Shown here: one piece after another, positions 1-12,330 of the stretch
How the letters are laid out: every line of letters starts with the position of its first letter
How positions within the stretch are numbered: the first letter of the stretch is position 1
NCBI RefSeq assembly: GCF_021295315.1
Contig: NZ_JAIMJA010000011.1
Coordinates: forward strand, 96,012-160,011
Direction: 5' to 3'
Origin: Motilimonas cestriensis
Lineage (GTDB): Bacteria; Pseudomonadota; Gammaproteobacteria; Enterobacterales; CBDFNC01
Length of the DNA stretch: 64,000 nucleotides
Program-made: the position numbers and the translations under genes
The notes under the pieces: model-generated
What the model saw: only the letters and a program-made list of their open reading frames with translations
What the model was told of the DNA's origin: nothing
The model's database searches: none

Positions 1-935
1 TCTTGTAGCAATAAAGGCACATCATCTTCACGCTCACGTAAAGCAGGTGTTTCAATCGGGAACACATTAAGGCGATAGAATAAATCTTCACGGAATCGCC
101 CTTGTGCAATCATGTCTTCAAGGCCTTGATGCGTCGCCGCGATGACTCGCACATTAGCATGTAACGATTTAGCGCCGCCAACACGTTCAAAGGTACGCTC
201 TTGTAATACTCGCAGCAGCTTCACTTGCATCGGCATTGGCATGTCACCAATTTCATCCAGAAATAAGGTGCCGCCTTCAGCTAATTCAAAGCGCCCCTTG
301 CGCGCCGCAAAAGCGCCAGTAAATGCGCCTTTTTCATGGCCAAACAACTCACTTTCCAGCAGGTCTGGTGGGATAGCGCCACAGTTAACCGGTACAAAAG
401 GGCCATTTTTACGATCTGACATTTCATGGACCGCGCGAGCAACCACCTCTTTACCGGTACCTGACTCACCTAAAATCAACACACTGGCCGCAGTGCCCGC
501 TACCTGCTCAATTAAATGGCGCACCTCTTGAATGGCATCGCCCTTGCCCACCAGCATTTTTAATAAATACGAGTTTTGGCTTTGATCTTTAAGCTCACCG
601 ATTTGACTCAAATAAGACTGGCACTGATGCAGCAAGCGCGTCAGTTGATCGTAACTAAATGGCTGACTTAACCGACCTAAATAATTTGCTGCATCTAAAT
701 CAAGGCTTTCGCACACCCCAACAAAGGGTAACTGTGGATGCTGCTGGACAATTTCAAGAGCTTTTGACGGCGGTATCTCACCCAAAAGGACGCCTTTATA
801 TCGAGTAATGATTTCAACTTGATCCAAATCGGCTAAATGCTCAGACTCCTCCCCAATAAAGGATAAAATCGTTTGCAGTAACCGTTGGTTCTCTTCGTTA
901 CTGTCGATAATCAACACAGATAAAGGTGCGGCCAT
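1..935 (-). CDS. flrA: FlrA/FleQ sigma54-dependent flagellar master regulator, N-terminal part
   Basis: Read on the minus strand from an ATG at 935 (GAGG eight bases upstream) and running off the left edge, so about 311 residues are visible. The order is an N-terminal FleQ-type receiver-like domain (about residues 1-115), then an AAA+ sigma54-interaction domain with Walker A GESGTGKE near residue 155, the sigma54 contact loop GAFTGA near 203, and Walker B LFLDEIGD. The C-terminal helix-turn-helix lies outside the window. FlrA starts the polar flagellar cascade by activating sigma54 promoters. It is divergent from the glycan operon. FlrC has a phosphorylatable receiver; the N-terminal domain here looks FlrA/FleQ-like, so FlrC is less likely. 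Confidence 0.93.
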   Translation of the reverse strand, partial: MAAPLSVLIIDSNEENQRLLQTILSFIGEESEHLADLDQVEIITRYKGVLLGEIPPSKALEIVQQHPQLPFVGVCESLDLDAANYLGRLSQPFSYDQLTRLLHQCQSYLSQIGELKDQSQNSYLLKMLVGKGDAIQEVRHLIEQVAGTAASVLILGESGTGKEVVARAVHEMSDRKNGPFVPVNCGAIPPDLLESELFGHEKGAFTGAFAARKGRFELAEGGTLFLDEIGDMPMPMQVKLLRVLQERTFERVGGAKSLHANVRVIAATHQGLEDMIAQGRFREDLFYRLNVFPIETPALREREDDVPLLLQ

Positions 936-1075
936 TGGATATCCTCATAAACTCAAACCGCTGGAAAATTGACTAAAGGCGGTTTATTGACGCCTCCATT
1001 CTAGAGGATCTGAATCAGACTACAAGTTAAGAACCGAACATTAGTCACAAATTTGACGCCCATAAAAATAATAAA

Positions 1076-1098
1076 TACCTAATAAATTGATTTAGGTA
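1076..1098. repeat. 7-bp inverted repeat between flrA and maf
   Basis: TACCTAA and TTAGGTA are separated by 9 bases. It lies about 40 bases before the maf start and about 140 bases upstream of flrA, so it could be an operator for either gene. No regulator can be named. Confidence 0.35.
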
Positions 1099-1139
1099 AC
1101 AATCTATTACAAACTCATTTTTATTTATCGGACTTTCAT

Positions 1140-2447
1140 GTGGATTTGTTTTTTAACCGAAACCTACATTTTATAAAGCAGCGTTGGCCAGAAATAGCTC
1201 GTAACATTGAGCAAGCTCAGCCATATCAAACACTTACTGCGACACTGCTAAAAGCAAAAGCCGATACACTGATCATCAATAATATACAGCTAACTGGCGC
1301 TTATGACAGAAAGCATGAAGCGCAAGTTCAATGTGAGGAACTACCTGATGATGCCAAACACGTTTTTCTATATGGTCCTGCATTAGGCGATATTCAAACC
1401 CATCTATTACAGCGTGATACGCTATTACAACTTCATGTTTGTGTGCTTAATTATGCCGTGTTTTCTGTGGTATTAAGCTATTTTGATCAGCCATGGCTAA
1501 GTGATCCTAGAGTCATATTACATGATATGAACAGCCTAAAAGATGTATACAGCCCGTTTGTTGTCGCACCAGCTGAATTACAACTTGCTGCAAATGAAGC
1601 CATAAAATTGCGTGACCGACTTTGGTTAGAATTAGATCATGAATTTGTACAACAAAAGCATCTAGGTAATTTTGACGCCATTAATTGTCAGGTGCTAGCG
1701 AATAGTGCTGTTATCAGTAAAGATCATGATGTTGCATCACTGTTTGATCAAGCCAATGGGAGCAAAGCGCTTATCATTGCCGCAGGACCAAGTTTAGAGC
1801 ATCACTACGAAACATTAAAAGCCATTTATAAACGTGAAAATAGGCCGCTAGTGATAGCGGCAGATGTGACCATTCCCGTATTTAACTCATTGGACCTCGT
1901 TCCTGATTACGTGGTGTATATCGATCCTGACTACAAGCATCATTTTCAACAATATGATTTAACGCACTTTTCAAACAGCCGTTTAGTCTATTTTCCACGC
2001 ATGGCTACGACTGATTTATTACATTGGCCTGGCAAGCGATATTGCGCCTACTCAGACTCAACTCTCTTTGACGAAATAAAGCAACAACTGCCTCGAGCAA
2101 GCTTGTTTAGTGGCGGCAGTGTGTTACATGCAGCAACAGATCTAGCGGTAAAAATGGGAGTTAGTGAGCTGTATTTCCTCGGTGCTGATTTTGGCTATGT
2201 CAATGAGCGCACTCACGCCTTTTGGGAAAACAATACCTTAATGCCAGCGGGGATCAACAGTGCCAATACCTTTGTGCTAAATGGTAATAACGAACCCATT
2301 CCTACTCATGCCAACTTCAGAGGCTACTTACGTGAACTTGAGCGTTATATTGAAGCCCATCCTAGCGTTCATTTTTTTAATACCAGCTTAGTGGGTGCTC
2401 ATATCGATGGAGCCCCCTTCGCCAAGGATTTTGCAGAGAAGATATGA
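1140..2447 (+). CDS. Maf-family motility-associated glycosyltransferase (MptE-like domain)
   Basis: 435 residues starting with GTG; the ATG two bases earlier is in another frame. The central part carries the MptE-like (DUF115) signature, with AAGPSLE near residue 217 and DYVVYIDPD near 265. Family knowledge: Maf proteins transfer pseudaminic or legionaminic acid onto flagellin Ser/Thr in the cytoplasm. The following small gene overlaps by ATGA, so the two are co-transcribed. A second, longer Maf lies at 31868-33913, so the locus has two transferases that may use different sugars or flagellins. Confidence 0.85.
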   Translation: MDLFFNRNLHFIKQRWPEIARNIEQAQPYQTLTATLLKAKADTLIINNIQLTGAYDRKHEAQVQCEELPDDAKHVFLYGPALGDIQTHLLQRDTLLQLHVCVLNYAVFSVVLSYFDQPWLSDPRVILHDMNSLKDVYSPFVVAPAELQLAANEAIKLRDRLWLELDHEFVQQKHLGNFDAINCQVLANSAVISKDHDVASLFDQANGSKALIIAAGPSLEHHYETLKAIYKRENRPLVIAADVTIPVFNSLDLVPDYVVYIDPDYKHHFQQYDLTHFSNSRLVYFPRMATTDLLHWPGKRYCAYSDSTLFDEIKQQLPRASLFSGGSVLHAATDLAVKMGVSELYFLGADFGYVNERTHAFWENNTLMPAGINSANTFVLNGNNEPIPTHANFRGYLRELERYIEAHPSVHFFNTSLVGAHIDGAPFAKDFAEKI

Positions 2448-2680
2448 CTATTCGATACGAAGCAGCCAAAGCCATGCGGCAGGGGAAAGTAGCCCAAAGT
2501 AACGTTGAATTGAATAAGGTGCTAATAGCGATGCAACAGATCGCCCCAACCTTAGCAGAAGAGCAATTAACATTGTTCAACAACATCATCCAAGTAATGA
2601 ACCAAGCAAGAATAACTAATGACTGGTTATACTTGGCCGATATCATAGAATACGAGCTGACACCATTTTTTGAAAAATAG
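2444..2680 (+). CDS. Small hypothetical protein coupled to maf
   Basis: 78 residues, overlapping the maf stop by ATGA. Probably all helical, without signal peptide or membrane segment, and with an acidic C-terminus. I do not recognise a family. Translational coupling to maf suggests a Maf partner or chaperone-like role, which is inference only. Its stop codon directly abuts the sigma54 promoter of pseB. Confidence 0.6.
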   Translation: MTIRYEAAKAMRQGKVAQSNVELNKVLIAMQQIAPTLAEEQLTLFNNIIQVMNQARITNDWLYLADIIEYELTPFFEK

Positions 2681-2695
2681 TGGCATCATTATTGC
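2681..2695 (+). promoter_or_regulatory. Sigma54 promoter upstream of pseB
   Basis: TGGCAT-N5-TTGC with exact GG-N10-GC spacing, starting at the base after the previous stop codon and 80 bases before pseB. The predicted start of transcription is near 2707. It places the pseB glycan operon under the sigma54 flagellar class. Confidence 0.75.
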
Positions 2696-2771
2696 TATTC
2701 TCTGTCTACTGCCCATTGGTGGTAACGGACAGAATAATTTAGCTCCTTAAAGAGACAACATATTTGGGTAA

Positions 2772-4904
<2,133 letters not shown>

Positions 4905-4912
<8 letters not shown>

Positions 4913-5603
4913 TCTTTGTGTAATTCCAGCGCGTGGGGGCAGTATACGGATCCCACAGAAAAATATTAAAGCATTTTGTGGTAAACCTATTATCGCCTAC
5001 TCCATCGAAATTGCTAAAGCATCAGGCCTGTTCGATAAAATTATCGTCTCAACCGACGACAACGAAATAGCAAAAGTTGCCAAACAATACGGCGCAGAAG
5101 TGCCTTTTATGCGCCCCGCTGAATTATCAGATGATTATACCGGCACCACACCTGTGGTTGCTCATGCGATTCGCTTTATGGAAGACCAAGGGTATCAGAT
5201 TGATAAAGTGTGCTGCATTTATGCAACCGCGCCACTACTCAAAGTGGAATACCTAAAACAAGGTTTCAATAAGCTTGCTGAGCCAAACTGTGAATTTTGT
5301 TTCTCGGCGACTACCTTTGACTTCCCTATACAACGAGCCATTCGTTTACTGCCCGAAGGTGGCGTAGAGCCGATGTTCCCTGAACATATTGGTAGCCGAA
5401 GCCAAGATTTAGAAGAAGCCTATCATGATGCGGGACAATTTTACTGGGGCACACCAGAGTGTTTTAAGGAAGGACGCAGTGGGTTTAATAAACAAGCACA
5501 AATCGTACATTTACCTAAATATATGGTGCAAGATGTCGATACATTAGAAGATTGGATCCGACTGGAAGGTTTATTTAGGCACAAATCAGAACATTTGGTG
5601 TAA
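4905..5603 (+). CDS. pseF: Pseudaminic acid cytidylyltransferase, PseF
   Basis: 232 residues, CMP-nonulosonate synthetase family. The nucleotide-binding signature PARGGS-RIP-KNI is at residues 8-20, close to NeuA/PseF consensus. It activates pseudaminic acid with CTP to CMP-Pse, the donor for Maf transferases. Assignment to Pse rather than sialic or legionaminic acid rests on pseB and pseC beside it and pseI/G/H in the facing operon. Confidence 0.93.
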
Positions 5604-5655
5604 ATTTTGCTAGATAAAATACACTAGATAATATTCTGTCAAGTTAGCTAAAGAA

Positions 5656-7089
5656 ATGAATAAGACCATAGATTTAAGATCAGAAACCACATTATATGTT
5701 GCGCCTGCAAATCCAGCGGGACTAAAACTTTATAGTGAGCTTAAAAGAAATGGATTGAACGTCTTAGGTATAGTGGATAACTTAAAAACAGGTCATGATA
5801 TCTTATCACCACATCAACTACCTAATAATGGGAAGGTCATCGTTGCATGGGGCTCTTTTCAGAACATTGTTGCAGAACAGCTTCATAAAAATGGGGTAGA
5901 AAAGAGCAACATCCTCACAATAGACGCCACTGGAGTATTAAAGTCATATCGCCCAAACATTAAATCAAGACTGTTAACTGCTTCAAAATTCACTTTCAAC
6001 TTATGTACTAAACTTCTGAGAAGAATCCCTCTTAGAATATCAAGAGTTTATTATTCTGAATCTTTTGTCGACACTAACGTGTTACTTTGCTACTTAAGCG
6101 ATGAACAATCTACAAAAAAGAAATTGATTGTAGACAAAGAATCTAGCTTACCTGAAAGTGTAAAAGGAATAAGCTTTGAACACTCCCCTATAAAAGCTTA
6201 TTTTCATATGCTTTTTGCCCGCTCGTTTATCATAGATCACGAATATCATTCACTCATTTTTACTAGTCTAAGAAAAGAAGTTCCCGTAATACAACTTTGG
6301 CATGGCTTACCTTATAAAAGTTTGTCAGGAAATCAGCATTATCCAGAAGTTGATGATGCTTGTTTTATATCAAGCTCAGCTTGGTTCAATGAAAATATAT
6401 TTAGTCATATATTTAAGAGCAGAAAATTCCTCGATCTTGGCTACCCTCGCAATGATGTTTTTTTTCAGAGTAAGAATGAGCGAAACTGGATAAACTCTGA
6501 ACCTTTATCAAAATTAGAAAGCATAATAGCCATTACAGGTGAACTGATCATCTATGCACCAACATTTCGTGATAGTCACAACAATGAATCCCCACTAAAT
6601 CTCAGAGAAATCAACTCTTGGTGTAACAAAAACAAATATAGCTTTATTTTAAAATACCACCCATTTATCTACAGATTAATGGCTGATAAAACAGGGATTT
6701 CCGAAAGTAATGATATAGTGCAACTACCCGACTACAAGCATATATATTTTTTCCCAAATGGAAAAAACATATACCCTTGGCTTGCCGAATCGAAAGCACT
6801 TATTACAGATTATTCTTCTATATCTTTCGATTACATGTTAGCAAAGAAACCTATCATCTATTTCCAATATGATAAAGATGAATATCTTAAAATAAGAGGT
6901 AAACCACTCGTATCAGATGATTTATTTATCAATGGACAAATAGTATTAAACATGGAGCAGCTACTACCTACACTTGAGCAAGCTCTATCTGAAGGAGAAG
7001 TGCACCACAATCAAGCTAAGCTAGTCCAATCAAAGCCCGCAACCACTAATATATTAGATGCTATTAATCATTTGGAATCGACATGTTAA
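5656..7089 (+). CDS. CDP-glycerol glycerophosphotransferase-like (TagB/TagF) transferase with N-terminal Rossmann-like domain
   Basis: 477 residues. Residues about 12-90 form a small nucleotide-binding-like domain (VAPANPAG; GIVDN). The rest has the TagB/TagF signatures: HG at 216-217, YPRND at 263-267, PTFRD at 302-306, KYHPF at 333-337 and TDYSS...FDY at 384-393. Family members move glycerol- or ribitol-phosphate from CDP-polyol to an acceptor. The next gene is a TagD-like cytidylyltransferase that would make CDP-glycerol, overlapping by 7 bases. In this locus the acceptor could be a flagellar glycan (inference). Visibly AT-rich from here to about 9940. Confidence 0.82.
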   Translation: MNKTIDLRSETTLYVAPANPAGLKLYSELKRNGLNVLGIVDNLKTGHDILSPHQLPNNGKVIVAWGSFQNIVAEQLHKNGVEKSNILTIDATGVLKSYRPNIKSRLLTASKFTFNLCTKLLRRIPLRISRVYYSESFVDTNVLLCYLSDEQSTKKKLIVDKESSLPESVKGISFEHSPIKAYFHMLFARSFIIDHEYHSLIFTSLRKEVPVIQLWHGLPYKSLSGNQHYPEVDDACFISSSAWFNENIFSHIFKSRKFLDLGYPRNDVFFQSKNERNWINSEPLSKLESIIAITGELIIYAPTFRDSHNNESPLNLREINSWCNKNKYSFILKYHPFIYRLMADKTGISESNDIVQLPDYKHIYFFPNGKNIYPWLAESKALITDYSSISFDYMLAKKPIIYFQYDKDEYLKIRGKPLVSDDLFINGQIVLNMEQLLPTLEQALSEGEVHHNQAKLVQSKPATTNILDAINHLESTC

Positions 7090-7505
7090 AACCAAGAACT
7101 GTTATTACATATGGTACATTTGATTTATTCCATATTGGTCATTTACGATTATTAAAGCGAGCAAAACAACATGGCGATAAATTAATAGTCTTTGTCTCAA
7201 CCGATGAGTTTAATGCAGAAAAAGGTAAATCAAGTATCTTTCCTTATGAGCATAGAGCTGAAATAATTGAAGCCTGCCAATATGTTGATGAGGTATATCC
7301 TGAAACGAGTTGGGAACAAAAAATAGACAACATAAAAGAATATAACGTCAATACCTTCATCATCGGTGATGACTGGAAAGGAAAGTTTGACTTTCTAAAG
7401 CCATATTGTAACGTGATCTACCTTCCAAGAACAGAAGGCATTTCATCGACCAACTTAAAGCAGGTTATTTCCTTGCTAAATACAATAAAGAATTCGATGG
7501 AATGA
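7083..7505 (+). CDS. tagD: Glycerol-3-phosphate cytidylyltransferase-like (TagD family)
   Basis: 140 residues, the typical TagD length. It has TYGTFDLFHIGHLRLL (HxGH nucleotidyltransferase motif) near the N-terminus and the second motif GISSTNL near 120. It is expected to make CDP-glycerol from CTP and glycerol 3-phosphate; a related substrate cannot be excluded. It overlaps the TagF-like gene (7 bases) and the next GT2 (ATGA), so donor synthesis and transfer are coupled. Confidence 0.87.
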   Translation: MLKPRTVITYGTFDLFHIGHLRLLKRAKQHGDKLIVFVSTDEFNAEKGKSSIFPYEHRAEIIEACQYVDEVYPETSWEQKIDNIKEYNVNTFIIGDDWKGKFDFLKPYCNVIYLPRTEGISSTNLKQVISLLNTIKNSME

Positions 7506-8668
7506 GCAATATAATGCAAAAAAAAGCAATTGAAATATCAGTAATAATCCCTTGCTACAATAACGAATCGACTATATATAGAGCGATCAACTCTATTTTA
7601 CTAAATGCTAAAAACGTTGTACTTGAAATAATATGCATTAATGATGGATCTACAGACAACACAGAAAAAATCATTAATAGCCTAGTAAAAAAACATTCTA
7701 ATTTAAAATTAATTAGCCAAGAAAATATAGGACCAGCAAAATCAAGAAACAATGGCATGCAAGAAGCAAGCGGCCAGTTAATGCTTTTTCTTGATGCCGA
7801 CGACTATATAGACAAAAAAATTTCTGATTTAATTTCACCATTTAAAACATGTGACAAACTTGAAATTTTAACATTTGGCTACAATCGAGTTAATAACGAT
7901 GGAAAAACTCTTTTCAATACTGCTCTTGACGCTAAGGATTATGAAAGCGGAGCTATTTGCTTAGATTACCTGCTGAATAAAGACATTGGACTAACACCTA
8001 TGTCTAGCATTTACAAAACAAGTTTCTTAAAAGAAAAAAAGATTGATTTTTCATCCAACACAAATTTTGAAGATTCATATTTCTTCCTTAAAGCATTAAG
8101 TAAATCAAACCACATCAAGAGCTCAACTCTTTGTTACTATAACTATGTTCAGCAAGATTTCACAAGATCTAAGTCATATAGCAAAAATAACCTTATTGAA
8201 CGGTGCCGCCTTTTTTGTAAGATACTTCAGTTGATAAAACCTGTTTCTGTTAACTTTAACAATCATAGGGCCAGATTTTTTATCAAAACACTCAACTTCA
8301 TTCAAGTTAAAGAATGTTACTTAGAAGTACAAAACTACCTAAAGAGCAAGTTAAAAAACAATAACAAAATCATCATATATGGCACAGGCGTATCGGGACA
8401 AAGACTTCTCTCACTACTTAGCACGCAAAACGAAAAACAAATTTTTTTTTGTGATAGCAACCGAGATAAAAACAATACTTATATACAACAGACAAAGGTC
8501 GTGAGTATTGATAACTTGAATAACCATATAAACAGTGAAAGTAAGATAATTATTGCATCCTGCTTTATTGATTCCATCTCAGTAACCCTTTCAAAACTGG
8601 GCTACAGCAGCAACATTAAAGAGCTGTACATAGATGAATTATTTGAACATCTAAAGGTAAATTCATGA
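7502..8668 (+). CDS. Family 2 glycosyltransferase with C-terminal Rossmann-like domain
   Basis: 388 residues. The N-terminal GT-A domain has SVIIPCYNNE, INDGSTDN and the metal-binding FLDADDY near residue 97. From about 290 a separate small domain begins (IIIYGTGVSGQ, then FFCDSNRDK). The same domain type appears at the C-terminus of three other proteins of this operon. Donor and acceptor sugars are unknown. ATGA overlaps on both sides show tight operon packing. Confidence 0.82.
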   Translation: MSNIMQKKAIEISVIIPCYNNESTIYRAINSILLNAKNVVLEIICINDGSTDNTEKIINSLVKKHSNLKLISQENIGPAKSRNNGMQEASGQLMLFLDADDYIDKKISDLISPFKTCDKLEILTFGYNRVNNDGKTLFNTALDAKDYESGAICLDYLLNKDIGLTPMSSIYKTSFLKEKKIDFSSNTNFEDSYFFLKALSKSNHIKSSTLCYYNYVQQDFTRSKSYSKNNLIERCRLFCKILQLIKPVSVNFNNHRARFFIKTLNFIQVKECYLEVQNYLKSKLKNNNKIIIYGTGVSGQRLLSLLSTQNEKQIFFCDSNRDKNNTYIQQTKVVSIDNLNNHINSESKIIIASCFIDSISVTLSKLGYSSNIKELYIDELFEHLKVNS

Positions 8669-9945
8669 AAGCTCCATTCATAAGTATAGTAATCCCGACA
8701 AGGGATAGACCTGAATTATTGAAGCACGTCCTAAAATCGATAAAACAACAAGACTTTGACGATTTTGAGGTTATTATTTCAGATAATGGAATTAACAAGC
8801 TTTGCTATGAAGAGTATCTGGTTTATAAGAATGATGATAGATTTCATTACAAAAGACCTTCAAAACCTTTAGATATGTGCTCGCATTGGGAGTATGCAAT
8901 TGAGGGCGCGAATGGTAAATATTTAACCATATTTTGTGAAAAATTTATTATTCGAAAAGATGCATTGAAAACCCTCCATAAAATTGCTGATAAGGAATCC
9001 CCAGACCTTATTACATGGCAATATGAATATTTTGAAAACGCTTTTTTTTCTGGTGAACATTTGTTTGGTGAATACCATCCATTGGTAAAACCCTCTCAAC
9101 CTAAATATTATGATGCCACTCTCGAGTTAGAGCGAAGGTTCTCATTACAAACACCATTCATAAATCGACGCGATAAAGATAAAAACAGTTATGGAAAATT
9201 ATATTCAGGATGCGCAAAGAACAGCATTATCAAGAAAATAATTGATAAACACGGTAAGATATTCTATCCAAGCACTCCTGATTTCACATCCATGTTTTTG
9301 TTACTCAATCATGCAAAAAAATGTATTGATATAGCTCAAAGCTTAATGATCACAATCAACCTAGAAGGCGCATCCAATGGTGAAAAAACCAAGTTATCTG
9401 CCGAAGAAATTAAGAAATATTTGAGTACATGCCATCATAATTTTGATGAGTATGCCTCTTCACTCCCTATAACTAACTTTTGGATTGGACACAATGTAAC
9501 AATTGCAAGAGATATGATGCTAATAAAAAACATTGAAAACGAAGGGCCAATAAAAAATTTAGGAATAAACAAAAATAAACTCGCTATATGGGCTGAATTC
9601 GATTTGAATCAGGTAACTGATTGGAATAACCACAATAAAGATCATTTTATTAAGATTTTGTCTAGCTTTACTCAAATCGACACGGATAGTGAAGAAATGA
9701 AAAAAAATGCACTAAAACCATGTAGCAATGAAATTTATCACGCAATCGGAGAAAAGACGAATCACTTTGAACCAAGCATCTCCGCCAAAGCCCTTGCCGA
9801 ACTGCACTGGTTAGATAAAGTTGCACCACCACGGAAAAGCATAAAAGGCGATTATGTCAGTGCTGATGATGCTCTTGAATATTTTTACCAATATAACTTT
9901 CATTCCTGCGAGTTATTAGGTGTTACTTTAGAGAAGATATCATGA
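8665..9945 (+). CDS. Family 2 glycosyltransferase
   Basis: 426 residues. The N-terminus has the GT2 pattern [13 protein letters not shown] and the nucleotide-binding IISDNG; the usual DxD is not obvious (IFCEKF occupies the expected place). The long C-terminal half is not recognised. It lies between the glycerol-phosphate genes and the CDP-glucose genes, with ATGA overlaps to both neighbours. The specific linkage cannot be assigned. Confidence 0.75.
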   Translation: MKAPFISIVIPTRDRPELLKHVLKSIKQQDFDDFEVIISDNGINKLCYEEYLVYKNDDRFHYKRPSKPLDMCSHWEYAIEGANGKYLTIFCEKFIIRKDALKTLHKIADKESPDLITWQYEYFENAFFSGEHLFGEYHPLVKPSQPKYYDATLELERRFSLQTPFINRRDKDKNSYGKLYSGCAKNSIIKKIIDKHGKIFYPSTPDFTSMFLLLNHAKKCIDIAQSLMITINLEGASNGEKTKLSAEEIKKYLSTCHHNFDEYASSLPITNFWIGHNVTIARDMMLIKNIENEGPIKNLGINKNKLAIWAEFDLNQVTDWNNHNKDHFIKILSSFTQIDTDSEEMKKNALKPCSNEIYHAIGEKTNHFEPSISAKALAELHWLDKVAPPRKSIKGDYVSADDALEYFYQYNFHSCELLGVTLEKIS

Positions 9946-10715
9946 AAGCAGTCATCTTAGCGGGTGGTTTAGGAACTCGAATAAGCGAAGAATCTCATTT
10001 AAAACCTAAACCTATGATCGAGATCGGCGGTAAGCCCATCTTATGGCATATAATGAAAATGTATTCTCACCATGGCATTAATGACTTTGTTATTTGCCTT
10101 GGCTACAAAGGCTATGTCATAAAAGAGTATTTTAATAACTACTTTTTGCATATGTCGGATGTCACGTTTGACATGGTCAATAACAAAATGGAAGTACATC
10201 ATAATCACGCAGAGCCTTGGCGGGTTACCTTAGTGGACACAGGCGAACATTCAATGACTGGCGGTCGTCTTAAGCGCGTTCAAGATTATCTTAAAGACGA
10301 ACAATCTTTTTGCTTCACTTATGGCGATGGGTTAAGTGATATTAATATCAAAAAACTAATCGACTTTCATCATCAACACGGCAAACTGGCCACAGTCACG
10401 GCAGTAACTCCCCCGGGTCGTTATGGCGCACTGACTCGCGATGGTGATAAGGTTATTGGTTTTTCGGAAAAACCAAGGGGTGATGGCGGCATGATCAATG
10501 GTGGTTTTTTTGTACTCTCTAAGGGCGCGCTCGATTACATATCCGATGATAGGACTAGTTGGGAGGGCGAATCTTTAACCCAAATAGCCAAGGACCAACA
10601 GTTGATGGCCTTCCCTCATGATGGATTTTGGCAGCCTATGGATACTTTAAGAGAGAAAAACCTATTAGAAGATCTATGGCAACGACAAACTGCACCTTGG
10701 AAAAAATGGTCATGA
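9942..10715 (+). CDS. rfbF: Glucose-1-phosphate cytidylyltransferase
   Basis: 257 residues, the usual RfbF/DdhA length. The N-terminus is [10 protein letters not shown] followed by KPKPM, the nucleotidyltransferase signature, with [11 protein letters not shown]. It makes CDP-glucose, the entry point of CDP-deoxysugars. The next gene encodes the matching 4,6-dehydratase. Confidence 0.93.
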   Translation: MKAVILAGGLGTRISEESHLKPKPMIEIGGKPILWHIMKMYSHHGINDFVICLGYKGYVIKEYFNNYFLHMSDVTFDMVNNKMEVHHNHAEPWRVTLVDTGEHSMTGGRLKRVQDYLKDEQSFCFTYGDGLSDINIKKLIDFHHQHGKLATVTAVTPPGRYGALTRDGDKVIGFSEKPRGDGGMINGGFFVLSKGALDYISDDRTSWEGESLTQIAKDQQLMAFPHDGFWQPMDTLREKNLLEDLWQRQTAPWKKWS

Positions 10716-11773
10716 ACCTCCCTGACGCTACTTTTTGGCATAACAAGCGAGTATTAATCACAGGTCATACTGGATTTAAGGGTACATGGTTAACGCTATG
10801 GCTTAATCAATTAGGCGCAAAAGTGACTGGGATTAGCTTAGCCCCAAGCAGCGATACTCGACTCTTTAATCAAGTTCAAGGTGAACAGTTGTGCGAATCA
10901 ATCATCTGCGATATTCGCGATGCAGATAAGCTGCAACAAGAGATAAGCCACTCTGATCCCGAAATCGTCATTCACCTCGCGGCTCAAGCATTAGTAAGAG
11001 AAAGCTATGAAGCTCCTAAAACAACTTATGCCACCAATGTCATGGGAACAGTCAATGTGCTCGATGCCCTAAGAGGCTGCCACACTACGCGAATTGCATT
11101 AATGATCACCACAGATAAGGTCTATGCAAATCAAGAATGGTGCTGGCCTTACCGAGAATCAGACCGCTTGGGCGGTCACGATCCCTACAGTGCCAGTAAA
11201 GCAGCAAGCGAACTAGTCATCAATAGCTACCGAGATGCATTTTTTATTAATCAAGATATTAAGCTAATCTCAGCCAGAGCAGGCAATGTCATAGGTGGTG
11301 GAGATTGGGCAAAAGATCGTCTGATACCTGATATTATAAAAGCATGGCAGCAGGGAGAGACCGTCACTATCCGCTCACCTAAAGCAGTGCGACCGTGGCA
11401 ACATGTTCTTGAGCCTTTATCGGCTTATTTACTCATCGTTGAACGAGCTTGGCAAGGCGATAAGCTTTCTAATAGTTATAACATAGGCCCGATCAATGGC
11501 GAATCAGCTAGCGTTGGCCATGTTTTAGCAAAGGCGCAAAAATATTTTCCCCAAGGCCGAATTCAATACGTCAATGCAACAGACAAGTTACATGAAGCCA
11601 ATTTATTGACGCTAGATACCCATTTAATCAAGCAACATTTAGGCATATCGCCAAGATGGGATATTGAACAAGCAATTCAGCATACAATGGAGTGGTATCA
11701 AAAGTTAAGCCAAGGCGAAGCTGCAATAGACCTTTGCCTCAATGACTTACGTGCATTCCAGGAGATAGTATGA
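10712..11773 (+). CDS. rfbG: CDP-glucose 4,6-dehydratase
   Basis: 353 residues from the ATG at 10712, which overlaps the rfbF stop by ATGA; an in-frame ATG at 10706 is also possible and GGA lies at 10699. Longer starts inside rfbF are unlikely. The Rossmann motif TGHTGFKG is at 17-24, with TTDKVYA and the catalytic YSASK. It makes CDP-4-keto-6-deoxyglucose. No RfbH-type 3-dehydrase is present in the window, so a 3,6-dideoxy sugar is not expected. Confidence 0.93.
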   Translation: MNLPDATFWHNKRVLITGHTGFKGTWLTLWLNQLGAKVTGISLAPSSDTRLFNQVQGEQLCESIICDIRDADKLQQEISHSDPEIVIHLAAQALVRESYEAPKTTYATNVMGTVNVLDALRGCHTTRIALMITTDKVYANQEWCWPYRESDRLGGHDPYSASKAASELVINSYRDAFFINQDIKLISARAGNVIGGGDWAKDRLIPDIIKAWQQGETVTIRSPKAVRPWQHVLEPLSAYLLIVERAWQGDKLSNSYNIGPINGESASVGHVLAKAQKYFPQGRIQYVNATDKLHEANLLTLDTHLIKQHLGISPRWDIEQAIQHTMEWYQKLSQGEAAIDLCLNDLRAFQEIV

Positions 11774-12330
11774 ACGCATTCACTATCCATTCCACCTCGA
11801 TTGACGGCCTAAAATACATCACTCGTAAACATCATGGAGATAGCCGGGGTAGCTTCAGTCGACTTTTTTGCGCTGCAGAGCTCACCGAGATCGGATGGAC
11901 AAAACCCGTTGCTCAAATAAATCACAGCTACAGCAAGCATCGAGGTACTATTCGTGGTTTACATTATCAAATCCCGCCCTATGCCGAAGATAAATTAGTT
12001 ACTTGCATTAAAGGAGCAATTTGGGATGTCGCAGTCGACTTAAGACCGGCCTCAACAACCTATTTACAATGGTTCGGTATTGAATTATCTGAGGAGAATC
12101 ATCAAAGCCTATATATCCCTAAAGGTTTTGCCCATGGTTTTCAAACCTTAAGTAATGAAGTTGAAATGATTTATTGTCACTCCGCGCCCTATTCACCCAA
12201 GCATGAATGCGGGCTTCGTATTGATGACCCCAAATTAGCCATTCAGTGGCCACTTGAGATATCTCAACTGTCTGAACGCGATCAAAATTTACCTGTCATT
12301 TCACCATCATTTAATGGGGTTAGCCTGTGA
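11770..12330 (+). CDS. NDP-4-keto-6-deoxysugar 3,5-epimerase family (RmlC-like)
   Basis: 186 residues, the RmlC/RfbC cupin fold. Catalytic-region motifs RGLHYQ and IPKGFAHGFQTL are present. dTDP-rhamnose enzymes are absent nearby, and the gene is coupled to CDP-glucose genes, so the likely substrate is the CDP-4-keto-6-deoxyhexose. Whether it epimerises C3, C5 or both cannot be told from sequence. Confidence 0.85.
   Translation: MNAFTIHSTSIDGLKYITRKHHGDSRGSFSRLFCAAELTEIGWTKPVAQINHSYSKHRGTIRGLHYQIPPYAEDKLVTCIKGAIWDVAVDLRPASTTYLQWFGIELSEENHQSLYIPKGFAHGFQTLSNEVEMIYCHSAPYSPKHECGLRIDDPKLAIQWPLEISQLSERDQNLPVISPSFNGVSL

Noticed and set aside
10628..10711. Longer start of rfbG inside rfbF
   Set aside because: The added residues are unlike the family, and the ATGA overlap at 10712 gives the usual N-terminus.
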